Source: Bryobacterales bacterium
Lineage (GTDB): Bacteria; Acidobacteriota; Terriglobia; Bryobacterales; Bryobacteraceae
Length of the DNA: 64,000 nt
NCBI GenBank assembly: GCA_020851555.1
Contig: JADZCM010000054.1
Span: forward strand, 1-64,000
Direction of reading: 5' to 3'
Below are positions 34,436-43,660 of this stretch, piece by piece. The first letter of the stretch is position 1. Each line of letters begins with the position of its first letter. Position numbers and translations under genes: made by a program. The notes beneath the pieces were generated by a model. That model did no database searches. It saw nothing but the letters and a program-made list of their open reading frames with translations, and was not told the DNA's origin.

Positions 34436-37400
34436 TTGAATTGCCTTCTGAACTGGACCTCGACGCCCAAGAGGCCGTTTTCCTCCCGCACCGCCACCAG
34501 CGACCACTGGCGGCTGACGTTCCATTCCACGCGCACGAGCTGCTGCTGCTCCTGGGCGAGGCTGGTCACGTAAGTGAACGTGATATCCCTGGAGATCTGC
34601 TGCTCCAGCGTGATCTGCGCCCCCGGCTTGTTGGCGAGCCCCGTCAGCCGGGGGTCGATCTTGATGCGGCTGACTCCGAAGAAACGCTGCACCCGGCTGG
34701 TCACCGCCGCGTCCAGCGCCTGGCCGACCAACGTGTTGGCGCCAACCTGCGACCAGCTCTGCTCCTGATCCGATTGCCGCGCCAGCAGGGCCGGATCGGA
34801 GGTTGGCGCCCGCCCCAAGGCGAGCAGCGCTATGATCTCCTGAAGCTGAAGCGGGGGGTCCGAGCGGTAGCTGAGGTTCATTCGATCGGCGGGCCCCGTG
34901 AAGCTCAGGGTGACGTCGATGCCCCGTACCCTGGTTTCCAGGTCGAGGCTTAACACGGGTTCCAGCCGGACCGGGTTCAGGAACGAAATCTCGCCGCGGC
35001 TGATGGAGTAGCGGTTGCCGAGGAAGTTGACCTCGCCCTGGTTGACGTTGATCCGGCCGAGCAGCACGGGCTTGTAGGGCGTGCCGCGAAGCCGCATCTC
35101 GGCTTCGGCCTGGACGTTGCGGGTCAGCATGGTGTCGACCCGCGCATTGGGGGCGGCCGCGACGCGAACGTCGAATTGCATCCCGCGCAGCAATTCGTTG
35201 CGGGTCGCGGGCGTGACGAGGGGCTGCGCCGCGCTCGAGAACAACGCCGCCAAGTCCACTTCGGGAGAGACCCCCGAGCGCAGGATCGTGACCGTGCCTC
35301 CCACCAGGCTGCTGCTGGAGGTCCCCGTCAGTGTCAGGGAGGCGTCCAGCGACGTGCTTACGCCCTGCGGGTAGCGTACCCTTACGTTGGCGGCCGAAGC
35401 CTGGAGCCCGAAGCTCCAAGGGGGCGCGCCGAAACTCACGAAGCCCTTCAGGGCCAGCTTGCCGCCTCCGGTCTCGGCGGTCAGCTTCTCGATGGTCGCC
35501 CGGTTCCGGGACAGGAGCACCACCCCGGTAGCGTTCTCCAGGCCGTTGGGGACGTTGCTCAAATAGAAGGACGCCCCCCTGAACTCGAGCTTGCCGTAGA
35601 ACTCGGGCTTGGAGCGCGGCCCGCGCACCGTGGCGTCCAGAGCAGTCTCGCCGGAAGCTGAGAGGCTGGGGTCGAAGTTGCGCAGGATGCCCAGGTTGAC
35701 CCTGCCCCGCAGCCGGAGGTCGTAAGCGTTGAAGCGGTTCACGAGATCGACCGCGCCGGACATCTGTATGTTCGTGTCCGGGCCGGTGAACGACGCGCTG
35801 ACGATACGGACTGATTTGCGGTTCACCGAAAGCACCACCAGCCCCACGTTACGGAGGCCAAGGCCCTGAGCCTTCGTGTCCGGGGGTGGGAGGATCTCCA
35901 CCCCGGGCAGTTCCACCTGCGCGGTCCAGCCGCCGGGTTCCAGCGCCGAACCCGTGACGTACACGGCCCCGTCCGCCGTCGCCTCAACCGGAGGAAGCGC
36001 AGCGGCGGCGCCGAACCAGGGACGCACTTCACTGAGGGAGGTCCTCGAGAACGTCAGCCGGCCGCGGTATGGATACTTGTCCCGGAGCGTGAGGTTGCCT
36101 TCGGCCCTGACCTCGGAGCCCAGAACCGCACCAGTGGCGGTGAGCGTCATCTCCCCATTGCGGCTCTCCGCCGTGAATTGGAGGTCGCCGGCAGCCTTGC
36201 CTTCCCAGGTGGCCTTACGAAAGGACCCTTTGCCGCTGAGACCCGCCAAGAGGAGTCTGCCGCCCTCCACCGTGCCCGTACCCGTCAGTTGGACGTCCAG
36301 CGTGCCGCCGAGTTCCTCGGGCAGGGGTGAGACAGCCCGCAGGTCAGCCACCCGCACGCCCTTGCCCGAGGCCTCAAAGCGCAGCGACCCGGCCCGCCAG
36401 TCCGTCTCGCGGTGCGTGTAAACGCCGCTGGCGCGCACACGGGCCGGTCCCGCATCCGCCTCCAGCGACTCCACCAGCAGGGACCGGGCCGAGTAACGGC
36501 CGCGCACCCTGACTTCGTCGACCGGTTGCCCCCGGAATGATGCGGCCTTGACCACGAGTTTCGCGCCGATCTCCAGCTCCGCCGGTGTGCCGCCGAGTTG
36601 GAGGCTCCCGGCGACCGTCCCGCCCAGCGGCTCTTTCCGGCCCGCTTCGGCGAGCGCCCGCTCCAACGACAGCCCGCGGACTTCAAAGGCGCCGGATGCC
36701 GGCCCCGTCCTGGCCAGTTTCCAGTTCTCCAGCGTGAGCCGTGCCTGCCCCTGCGCTCGCGCGCCGCCCTGCTCCAGAAGCAACCCCGAGAGCGCCAGCG
36801 CGGAACTCGATGCCGCCAGATCCGCTTCCAGCCGGTCGAAGGCGCGGCCCTCCCACACGAAGCCCTTCGCCGTGACATGGCCCGACGCCCGGGGCGCGCT
36901 CGTCCCGCCAGTGACCGTCCCCTTGAACCCGGCGGTCCCATCCCTGAGCGAGACGGGAAGCTCGCGCGGCATGGACGGGTCAAGGTAAGCGGCCGCGGAG
37001 AGCAGGTCGCCGAGGTCTCTCGTCTCCAGATCCACCTGGAGGCGTTCCTGGGGTGTTCCGCTGAAGTGCAGGCTGGAGGCGGCGGTAACGAGGTGGGAGT
37101 CGTCGAAAATCAGGGCCCCGGCGCGCTGATCGAAGGTGAGCGAAACGAAGCCGCGCAGAGGATGTGACGGATCGGCCGGCTCGACGCCAAACCGGCCGGT
37201 CAGTTCCACGCCGTGCGCCGCGCCGCCCGCGAGCGAGCCTTCGACGGAGACCGGACCCGACACGAACGCGTCCCAGGGGGGAGGTTGCAGACGGCGCAGC
37301 GAGGCTAGTTCCGACAAGCGGAACGACTCAGCCGTTCCCGCAACCCGAAACCGGAGTTGCCGGTCCAAGCCGGCGCTCCCGGCGAACTTCCCGCCAAGGC

Positions 37401-38415
37401 CGGAGAGCGAGAGGCCGGACAACTCCAATCCTATCGGCCCCAGCTTCAGGTCCGATTCCAGGCCGGCTCCGGTTAGCGCGGCGCCGCCGATGTCCGCGGA
37501 CAGCCCGGCCCCGCTCACCCGTCCGCTGAGCGTGTAATCCGAAACGCCGGCAAAGCGCAGGTCGGCGGCCAGGTCCAGCATCCCGTGCGCGCTCACCGGC
37601 ATCCCGGCCATCGATTGCGCCTCGGCCAGAGAGATCCTGGCCTTCACGCCGGCGTTGAGCCGCGGCGAGACGAGCCCCTGCACCAAACCTGTCAGCTTTG
37701 CGCTGGACCTTTGCGTTCGAAAAGCCGCTTCCCGGAGAATCAGGCGATCGGCTTCCAGGCTCAGCGCCACGTCCGCATCTAAAGCGGCGTTAAACGACCG
37801 GTTCGAGGAAAGGCGGAGGCGGCGGAAAGACAGTGCGCCCGAGTACCTCGGGCCGGCCGCCTCGTAAGCCAAGCGGGTATTGAGGTCTTCTCCGGCCACA
37901 TCGATCGGGGTCCGCCGTTCGTTGATCAGCAGCTCACCGGCTTCAATGCGGAAATCCTCGATCGCCAGTGCGAGGAACTGTTCGACCGGACGCGTGCGGC
38001 GGCGCGCCACCGCCGGCTGCGGCAGATTGGTCGAACCATCCGGGTTGACAACCACCCGCAGGCGCGGCTTGCGAATGACGAGCGACTGGAGGTCCACATC
38101 ACGCCGGAGGATGGAAATGATCTTGAGACCCAAACTAACCGAGTCGGCCCGCAGAAGAGGCTGTTCTCCTTCCGGCTCCTTGCCGTGCAGGACCAGGGCC
38201 CGGACTTCCGCGCTCATCCGGTCCCGGTCGAAACGGAACTCGCCGATCTCAGCCCGGCCGCCCGTGGCGGACTCCAGCTCCTGAATGATCCGCAGGCGCA
38301 CCTGGTTCCGGAACCACTCCGAGCGGAGGACGGCGATCGTGCTGACCGCAGCCAGGAGGCACAAAGCCGCGATCACGGCGCCCGCCCAGCCAGCGAGCCT
38401 GCCTCTCCGGGTCAC
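34432..38415 (-). CDS. tamB: TamB-like translocation and assembly module protein
   Basis: 1327 aa. N-terminal single membrane anchor (GWAGAVIAALCLLAAVSTIAVL, about residues 8-30), then an AsmA-like start (LRIIQELESATGGRAEIGEFRFDRDRMSAEVRALVLHG) and a very long beta-helix-type repeat region forming the periplasm-spanning groove. The C-terminal 350 residues are the TamB domain (LRLRGRVNLGILRNFDPSLSASGETALDATVRGP, LSLDLETRVRGIDVTLSFTGPADRMNLSYRSDPPL, ISRDITFTYVTSLAQEQQQLVRVEWNVSRQWSLVAVREENG). Involved in lipid transport or outer-membrane protein assembly with an Omp85 partner, which is encoded two genes upstream. GTG 38415 overlaps the SurA-like stop. Confidence 0.9.
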   Translation of the reverse strand: MTRRGRLAGWAGAVIAALCLLAAVSTIAVLRSEWFRNQVRLRIIQELESATGGRAEIGEFRFDRDRMSAEVRALVLHGKEPEGEQPLLRADSVSLGLKIISILRRDVDLQSLVIRKPRLRVVVNPDGSTNLPQPAVARRRTRPVEQFLALAIEDFRIEAGELLINERRTPIDVAGEDLNTRLAYEAAGPRYSGALSFRRLRLSSNRSFNAALDADVALSLEADRLILREAAFRTQRSSAKLTGLVQGLVSPRLNAGVKARISLAEAQSMAGMPVSAHGMLDLAADLRFAGVSDYTLSGRVSGAGLSADIGGAALTGAGLESDLKLGPIGLELSGLSLSGLGGKFAGSAGLDRQLRFRVAGTAESFRLSELASLRRLQPPPWDAFVSGPVSVEGSLAGGAAHGVELTGRFGVEPADPSHPLRGFVSLTFDQRAGALIFDDSHLVTAASSLHFSGTPQERLQVDLETRDLGDLLSAAAYLDPSMPRELPVSLRDGTAGFKGTVTGGTSAPRASGHVTAKGFVWEGRAFDRLEADLAASSSALALSGLLLEQGGARAQGQARLTLENWKLARTGPASGAFEVRGLSLERALAEAGRKEPLGGTVAGSLQLGGTPAELEIGAKLVVKAASFRGQPVDEVRVRGRYSARSLLVESLEADAGPARVRASGVYTHRETDWRAGSLRFEASGKGVRVADLRAVSPLPEELGGTLDVQLTGTGTVEGGRLLLAGLSGKGSFRKATWEGKAAGDLQFTAESRNGEMTLTATGAVLGSEVRAEGNLTLRDKYPYRGRLTFSRTSLSEVRPWFGAAAALPPVEATADGAVYVTGSALEPGGWTAQVELPGVEILPPPDTKAQGLGLRNVGLVVLSVNRKSVRIVSASFTGPDTNIQMSGAVDLVNRFNAYDLRLRGRVNLGILRNFDPSLSASGETALDATVRGPRSKPEFYGKLEFRGASFYLSNVPNGLENATGVVLLSRNRATIEKLTAETGGGKLALKGFVSFGAPPWSFGLQASAANVRVRYPQGVSTSLDASLTLTGTSSSSLVGGTVTILRSGVSPEVDLAALFSSAAQPLVTPATRNELLRGMQFDVRVAAAPNARVDTMLTRNVQAEAEMRLRGTPYKPVLLGRINVNQGEVNFLGNRYSISRGEISFLNPVRLEPVLSLDLETRVRGIDVTLSFTGPADRMNLSYRSDPPLQLQEIIALLALGRAPTSDPALLARQSDQEQSWSQVGANTLVGQALDAAVTSRVQRFFGVSRIKIDPRLTGLANKPGAQITLEQQISRDITFTYVTSLAQEQQQLVRVEWNVSRQWSLVAVREENGLLGVEVQFRRQFK

Positions 38416-39059
38416 TGGAATGCCTCCGGCTGATAGTGGATGCGCGCGCGGGCGCGCGCCTCGTCGAGCCATTGATCCAGCAGCGCGTCCACCCTGCGCG
38501 AGCGCAAGATCTCCTCTATTCCCGCGTGGACCTCTTCCAGAGGGGGGAGCGGCTGCTTCGTCCTGCCGGCCCACTCCTCGGCGAACCGTCCCTGGTAGTA
38601 GGCTTGGACTTCCTCCTCCAGGACCTGTACGCCGGGCCCAAAGCGCGCATCAATAAACCGCGCAACGGCCAACTGCCGGAGCAGGTAGCGCCGCACGTCC
38701 TCCTCGCGTACCTGGTAACTCTCCAGAGCCTTGGTCCACCCGCCGGTGCTCTGGAGGTACTGCTTCCTGATGGTCTCGAGTTCCTCGTTGACCTCCGCCT
38801 CGCGCGGCGCCGGGTACCTGCCGATCTCCATTTCGATCTCGATCAGGGCGCGCTCCACCAGGCGCGCGGCGGCCGCCTTGCGGGAGGCCGGACCAAAGTC
38901 CGGTTCCGTCCGGCTCAACAAAGCGCTCACCCGGATCTCCTCCCATACATCGCTCAGGGTAATGGCGCGCGTGCCGACGGTAGCGGCGACGCGGTCGATG
39001 ATCTCGGCGCGGCACCAGACCGCGGCGGCCAGCAGAATCCATAGAACGCGCGCCGTCAT
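38412..39059 (-). CDS. SurA-N-domain periplasmic chaperone-like protein
   Basis: 215 aa. Signal peptide (VLWILLAAAVWCRA), then the SurA N-domain pattern EIIDRVAATVGTRAITLSDVWEEIRVSALL followed by long helices (RLVERALIEIEMEIGRYPAP, EEELETIRKQYLQS-like). No parvulin PPIase domain follows, so this is a truncated SurA relative, probably a chaperone for outer-membrane proteins. ATG 39059 is one base after the Omp85 stop (TGATATG); its stop overlaps tamB by 4 nt. Context supports OMP assembly. Confidence 0.8.
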   Translation of the reverse strand: MTARVLWILLAAAVWCRAEIIDRVAATVGTRAITLSDVWEEIRVSALLSRTEPDFGPASRKAAAARLVERALIEIEMEIGRYPAPREAEVNEELETIRKQYLQSTGGWTKALESYQVREEDVRRYLLRQLAVARFIDARFGPGVQVLEEEVQAYYQGRFAEEWAGRTKQPLPPLEEVHAGIEEILRSRRVDALLDQWLDEARARARIHYQPEAFQ

Positions 39060-39060
39060 A

Positions 39061-42000
39061 TCAGAAGCTCTGCCCCAGCGAGAAATGGAACTGAAAACGG
39101 TTGATGCGCTGGTCGGTAGGCTCACAGGGGCCGGATTGAAGCTCCTGGATCGTCCCCTGGCATCCGCGGAAGCGCGGCGTATTGGGGCCGAAAGAGAAAT
39201 CGGTGCGGACGGGCCCGATCGGCGTGCGCAGCCGAAAGCCCAGGCCGACCGCGTGAACCATGTAATCGAAGTCCGATTGGTTGCGCTGGCGCGCGCGGAC
39301 AGAGATATCGGCAAGACCCGAGTAGATATTGCCGGCGTCGTGAAACAGCACCCCGCCGACGTCCTGTCCCCAGAGGCGGAACAGGGGAAACCGCAGCTCC
39401 GTCCCCACCGCCAGGAGCGCCTTGCCGCCAAGCGGGAAGCCGGTGACCAGGTCCCGGGGTCCGGCCTGGTTGTCCGGGAACGCGCGGAGGACGGATGCGC
39501 CGCCGGCGAACAGGCGCTCCGGCAGCGGGATGTCCTGAGGGCTGGGAGGCAGGTCCGGCCTGGTGCGCAGCGTGTGCAGGAAACCAAATGACAGCATGCG
39601 CGCCAGGACCAACTTGCTGCCGATCGGGTGGTAAGTGGAGTTGCGCCCCAGCAGCCTGAAGTAGTCGGTCTGTGAGCCCAGCGCCCGGGTGGCGACGCCC
39701 AGGTCGAGAGAGTTATAGGTCCCGCGGCGGGAGTCGCTGGGGTCGTCCCGGCGGTCGTCCAGGTAGGAAGCGGAGAATACCCCGACGCGCACGGGCTGTG
39801 ACAGCAGCGGAATGAGTTCGGTCCGGATCTTCAGCGTGCCCTGGTCGACGCTGACCCGGCGGTAGGCAAAGCGGTAGAAGAAGGTCTTGGACCGTGTCCA
39901 CCGGTGAGTAAGCTGCGTCGACCCCTCCCAGCGTCTCGACGAAAACGTGCGGATGTCACGCGAGGAGTCGAACATCGCGGTGAAGGAAAGATCCACGTTC
40001 GGCCGCCCCTGGAACTGCGCCGCCGTGTAGCTGATCAAGCCCCGCTGCTGAAGGTTGGAAAGCCGGCTGCGGAGGCTGGCGGTATGCGCTCTGCCGAAAA
40101 GGTTTAGGCGGCTCACATCGAAGGAAAGGCGGGGGCTGAAACCGGTGGCGCCAGCGGGCGACTCAAGGCTGGTCTGACTTCCCCCGATCCGCGCCACCTC
40201 GGCGCCGAACCCGAGCGCGACCGAGTACTTCCGGGACTCTTCCATCTGAAGCAGAACGAACTTCTGGCGCTCCTCGCCCTCCGGATTCTGGATGGCGCTG
40301 TCCACCTTCGCGAAGATGCCCAGATCGTACAACCGGCGCTGGGTCTCCAGCAGTTGGGTTTGAGAAAGCGGGTCGCCCACATTGATCCCGATACGCCGGT
40401 TCACCAATTGGGGATGGGTGGTCTGCAATCCGCTGATGAGCACTTCCCGGACGAAGAGTTGGGGCCCCTCGGAAATCGTGAAGCGCAGATGCACCCGGTT
40501 GGCCTCGCCGGTTTCGCGGAAGCTCCACTCGAATGACGCGTTCGGGTAGCCGCTGTTGAAGTAGTGGGCGAGGATGTTGTCGCGGTCGGCGGCCACGTTC
40601 GCCTCGCTGAAAGGCTGCCCCGGGCCGGATTGCAGAATGGACCGGAGGACCGGCTCGTGCGCCGCCCCCACTCCTTCGAAGTCCGTCTGGGATATGAACC
40701 ACTGGCCTCCCTCCTGGATCTCCAGGAACACCGCCATATCGCCCCGCTTTCCCCGGTAGTTGTGCTCCACGCGGGAGTCCACCTTCACGTCCCGAAACCC
40801 GTTGGCACGGTACAACTCGCGGATCGCTTCCTCGTCCCGGGCGAGCAGGCTGGAGCTGAAACGGCCGCGGCGCACCTGAAAGGAAGCCGGAGCGATCAGC
40901 AGGCGCTCGCGCAGGGTCGCCAGATCGAAGTAGCGGTTGCCGGTGATGGTCAGGCCCGCCAGTTTGTGCCGCTCACCGCGATCGATCGTGTACCGGACGC
41001 GCAGACGCCCGTCCGCCTCCTGGCTGGAGGTGAAATCGACCTTGGCCTCGAAGTAGCCCTGGGTTTGGAAGTACCCGGTCAGGTCGCCGGCGCCCTCGAC
41101 CAGCAGGTCCCGGTCCACCGCCTGCTCCTCAAACACCGGCAGGAGGCGCCGGAGCCGGCCTTGGGAGACCTTGGCCCCGGCCGCCTCGATGAGCACCAGC
41201 GGTCCGGCGTCCACCTCGACGGTGGGCTTGCCGGTGGCCGGGTCGACGCCCAGCAGCGTGGCGCGCGCCATCAGGTAGTGACGCTTGCGGTAGGACTGGA
41301 GGATTTTCTCCAGGCCACGCTGCAGCCGGGCTTCGGTGATGGGGCGCCATCCGAACCAGCCCTTCCAGCCGGTCTCGCCGGTGATTTCGGAGGGGGGCCG
41401 CTTCGGATCGCCCACGATGACGGGTTCTCCGAATCTGGACCTCACCCCGGGCGTGACCTCAAACCGGATCGCGGCCTGTTGAGTCCTCTCCTGGTAGGAA
41501 AGCAGGGCATCTATGGTTGGGTTGAAGTAGCCGTTGGCCGACAACACCCTCCGCAGGCCGGCTTCGGCGCTCTGCAGATCTTCCTGATGGAAGGGCGCGC
41601 CCAGATCGAGTCCGGTGGCGTTGACCATCTGCCCGATACCCGGCGGGGCGGGGACGCTCGATACCGAAACCTGCCCCACGAACCAGTTGCCCTTGGTCAG
41701 GAAGCGCAGGACGACTTGCCCGTCTTCCAGGGCCGCGTCCACGGCGACGTCGGAATAACGGCCGGTGGCGACGAGTTTCGCGATCGCACTCCTCACCGCC
41801 GCGAGGCGCAAAGCCGTATTCCTCTTCAAGCCCGTGAGGCTGTCCAGTTCAGCCGGCGTGAGCGGCTGTTGCTTTGGCTCGAAGAGAACCTGGCGGATCT
41901 GCTTGCCTTCGTAGTCCTGACCGCCGGCCCAGCCGGCTGCCGGTTCGCTACAAGAGACCAGGATCAGCACACAAAAAACTCCGAAGCCCGCCAGCCGCAC
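39061..42000 (-). CDS. Omp85-family outer-membrane assembly protein (BamA/TamA type)
   Basis: 979 aa. Several POTRA domains are visible: GLKRNTALRLAAVRSAIAKLVATGRYSDVAV, GERHKLAGLTITGNRYFDLATLRERLL, EGPQLFVREVLISGLQTTHPQLVNRRIGINVGDPLSQ, then the barrel with the Omp85 lid motif VGTELRFPLFRLWGQDVGGVLFHDAGNIY and terminal FQFHFSLGQSF. GTG 42000 gives a 20-residue signal with VLILVSC, a lipobox-like site, unusual for Omp85. A TATCAT -10 ends 8 nt before the GTG. Partner genes surA-like and tamB follow, so TamA-like function is as likely as BamA. Confidence 0.88.
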   Translation of the reverse strand: MRLAGFGVFCVLILVSCSEPAAGWAGGQDYEGKQIRQVLFEPKQQPLTPAELDSLTGLKRNTALRLAAVRSAIAKLVATGRYSDVAVDAALEDGQVVLRFLTKGNWFVGQVSVSSVPAPPGIGQMVNATGLDLGAPFHQEDLQSAEAGLRRVLSANGYFNPTIDALLSYQERTQQAAIRFEVTPGVRSRFGEPVIVGDPKRPPSEITGETGWKGWFGWRPITEARLQRGLEKILQSYRKRHYLMARATLLGVDPATGKPTVEVDAGPLVLIEAAGAKVSQGRLRRLLPVFEEQAVDRDLLVEGAGDLTGYFQTQGYFEAKVDFTSSQEADGRLRVRYTIDRGERHKLAGLTITGNRYFDLATLRERLLIAPASFQVRRGRFSSSLLARDEEAIRELYRANGFRDVKVDSRVEHNYRGKRGDMAVFLEIQEGGQWFISQTDFEGVGAAHEPVLRSILQSGPGQPFSEANVAADRDNILAHYFNSGYPNASFEWSFRETGEANRVHLRFTISEGPQLFVREVLISGLQTTHPQLVNRRIGINVGDPLSQTQLLETQRRLYDLGIFAKVDSAIQNPEGEERQKFVLLQMEESRKYSVALGFGAEVARIGGSQTSLESPAGATGFSPRLSFDVSRLNLFGRAHTASLRSRLSNLQQRGLISYTAAQFQGRPNVDLSFTAMFDSSRDIRTFSSRRWEGSTQLTHRWTRSKTFFYRFAYRRVSVDQGTLKIRTELIPLLSQPVRVGVFSASYLDDRRDDPSDSRRGTYNSLDLGVATRALGSQTDYFRLLGRNSTYHPIGSKLVLARMLSFGFLHTLRTRPDLPPSPQDIPLPERLFAGGASVLRAFPDNQAGPRDLVTGFPLGGKALLAVGTELRFPLFRLWGQDVGGVLFHDAGNIYSGLADISVRARQRNQSDFDYMVHAVGLGFRLRTPIGPVRTDFSFGPNTPRFRGCQGTIQELQSGPCEPTDQRINRFQFHFSLGQSF

Positions 42001-42008
42001 TTTCCTGC

Positions 42009-42014
42009 ATGATA
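42009..42014 (-). promoter_or_regulatory. -10 element TATCAT for the Omp85 operon
   Basis: Minus-strand TATCAT, 8 nt before GTG 42000. Supports the chosen start and a leaderless mRNA for the whole omp85-surA-tamB-pcm operon. Confidence 0.4.
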
Positions 42015-42048
42015 CTGCAACTGAACCGCGTTGCTTCGGTTGGGGCGC

Positions 42049-42690
42049 ATGGAGGAAACTGGTTTTGTGGACGAGTTCTGCACATGCGGCGCGCAACTGC
42101 CGCCCGATGCCCGCTTCTGCCACAAGTGCGGGAAGCCGCAGCGGGAAGAGCCGGCCCTGGCCGTGTGGGATGAGGGTCCGCTACAGCCCCCCGCTCCTCC
42201 TCCGCCGGCGCCTCCGCCGGAGATCGGCTTGCGCAACGGACTCGCCCTGCGCGTGGGACTGCTGGCCGGCAGCCTCGCGTTCCTGACCAGTTCACTGCCT
42301 ATCCCTCCGCTGTTCCGCCTGCTGTTTCTGCTGGGGGCGGGTGCGTTTGCGGCATACCTCTACCGGCGGCGGAGCGGATTCCGCGTGGAGGTTCGCGGCG
42401 GCCTCAAGATGGGCTGGATCGCGGGCCTCTTCTGTTTTGTGATCTTCACCGTGCTGTTCACCTTCAGCTTTGCGGCGCTGGCCGTCATGGCCCGGGACGG
42501 CGGCATGACCGCCTACATGAAGGAGAACCTGTCCCATATGGGCATGCCGGAAGAGAGTATCCGGCAGGCGATGGAGATATTCGAGAACCCCGTGCAGGTC
42601 CTCTGGATGCTCTTCTGGCTGTTCCTGACATCCACCTCCCTTCCCGCACTGGGGGGCGCACTGGGTGCCCGGCTGATGGACCGGAACTAG
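42049..42690 (+). CDS. Zinc-ribbon membrane protein of unknown function
   Basis: 213 aa. N-terminal zinc ribbon CTCGAQLPPDARFCHKCGKPQ (two CxxC pairs), a Pro-rich spacer (PPAPPPPAPPPE), then four hydrophobic segments: LRVGLLAGSLAFLTSSLP, LFRLLFLLGAGAFAAYLY, WIAGLFCFVIFTVLFTFSFAALAV and a C-terminal WMLFWLFLTSTSLPALGGALGARL. Typical of the zinc_ribbon_2-plus-TM proteins that acidobacteria carry in many copies; role unknown. ATG 42049 is preferred to TTG 42031. Its last 4 nt overlap the convergent EamA gene. Confidence 0.75.
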   Translation: MEETGFVDEFCTCGAQLPPDARFCHKCGKPQREEPALAVWDEGPLQPPAPPPPAPPPEIGLRNGLALRVGLLAGSLAFLTSSLPIPPLFRLLFLLGAGAFAAYLYRRRSGFRVEVRGGLKMGWIAGLFCFVIFTVLFTFSFAALAVMARDGGMTAYMKENLSHMGMPEESIRQAMEIFENPVQVLWMLFWLFLTSTSLPALGGALGARLMDRN

Positions 42691-43598
42691 TCCACTTCGA
42701 CGGCGGTTGGAGCCGGGCTGTAACGCTTCACCAGGGCTACTCCCAGGAAGATCACCCCCATTCCCGCCGCTTCCACGGCGCCAAACGGCTCACGGTAGAA
42801 GAGCCAGCCGAGGAATACCGCCACGATCGGGTTAATGTAGACGTAGATTGAAACCAGCGCTACCGGAAGCTTGTTGAGCGCGTACACGTAGGCGCTGTAT
42901 CCCACAATGGAGCCGAACACCACGAGGTAGAGGACCGCCAGGACGCCTTTCAGGTTCCAGTGAACGGAGGCTCCCCTTTGGAGCAACGCCAGGGGCATGA
43001 ACGCCAGGCCGGCGGCCAGTTGCTGAACGGCTCCGTTAACGACGGGATGCGCCGAGGCCTGTATGCGGCGCTGGCGGATCGAGCCGTAGGACCAGCTCAA
43101 GCTGGCGCATTGCAGCAAGAGGAAAACCGCCCAGACCAGGCTTCCGGAGGCCCCTCCGGCGCCTGCCTGGGGCAACACCAGCAGGACCGCACCCAGGCAG
43201 CCGACGAGGATCCCGGCCAGCGCCGGCCTTCTGAGGCGGTCCCCTCCGGGCAGGAGCGCGTCGATCCCCACCATCCACAGCGGCGAGGTGGTGATGATCA
43301 GGGCGGCCAGTCCGCTGGGGATCCACAGTTCCGCTACCGTGAGACAACAGTTGCCCACGCCCAGAATCAGCACGCCGTTGAGCGCGGTCTGCCGGAGTTC
43401 CCGCCGCACGGGCAGTCTGGCCCGCGCCGCCAAGGCTCCGGCCAGCATAATGGCGCCGGAGAGCGTGAAGCGGGCGCTCACCATGGCCACGGGCGGGAAA
43501 GACTCCAGGGCGATCCGGATTCCGAGGTAGGTTGTACCCCAGAAGACACAGACCGCGGCCAGGGCTACGTACGCCTTGAAATGCGGGTGACCGCGCAA
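42687..43598 (-). CDS. EamA/DMT-family membrane transporter
   Basis: 303 aa with ten predicted helices in two EamA repeats: first repeat VALAAVCVFWGTTYLGIRIALESFPPVAMVSARF to AALIITTSPLWMVGIDALL, second LVWAVFLLLQCASLSWSYGSI to ALVSIYVYINPIVAVFLGWLFYREPFG. These drug/metabolite exporters move amino acids, purines or similar solutes; substrate not predictable. Start is TTG 43598. It diverges from the sugar kinase gene. Confidence 0.88.
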   Translation of the reverse strand: MRGHPHFKAYVALAAVCVFWGTTYLGIRIALESFPPVAMVSARFTLSGAIMLAGALAARARLPVRRELRQTALNGVLILGVGNCCLTVAELWIPSGLAALIITTSPLWMVGIDALLPGGDRLRRPALAGILVGCLGAVLLVLPQAGAGGASGSLVWAVFLLLQCASLSWSYGSIRQRRIQASAHPVVNGAVQQLAAGLAFMPLALLQRGASVHWNLKGVLAVLYLVVFGSIVGYSAYVYALNKLPVALVSIYVYINPIVAVFLGWLFYREPFGAVEAAGMGVIFLGVALVKRYSPAPTAVEVD

Positions 43599-43648
43599 TC
43601 CGTCAGGTTAACATGCGGCTTGTGCCCCGGAGCGCGAAAGGCGGCTGG

Positions 43649-43654
43649 TAAAAT
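43649..43654 (+). promoter_or_regulatory. -10 element TAAAAT of the PfkB-family kinase gene
   Basis: TAAAAT ends 6 nt before TTG 43661; no Shine-Dalgarno. A leaderless transcript with a TTG start is implied. Confidence 0.45.
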
Positions 43655-43660
43655 CAGGAT

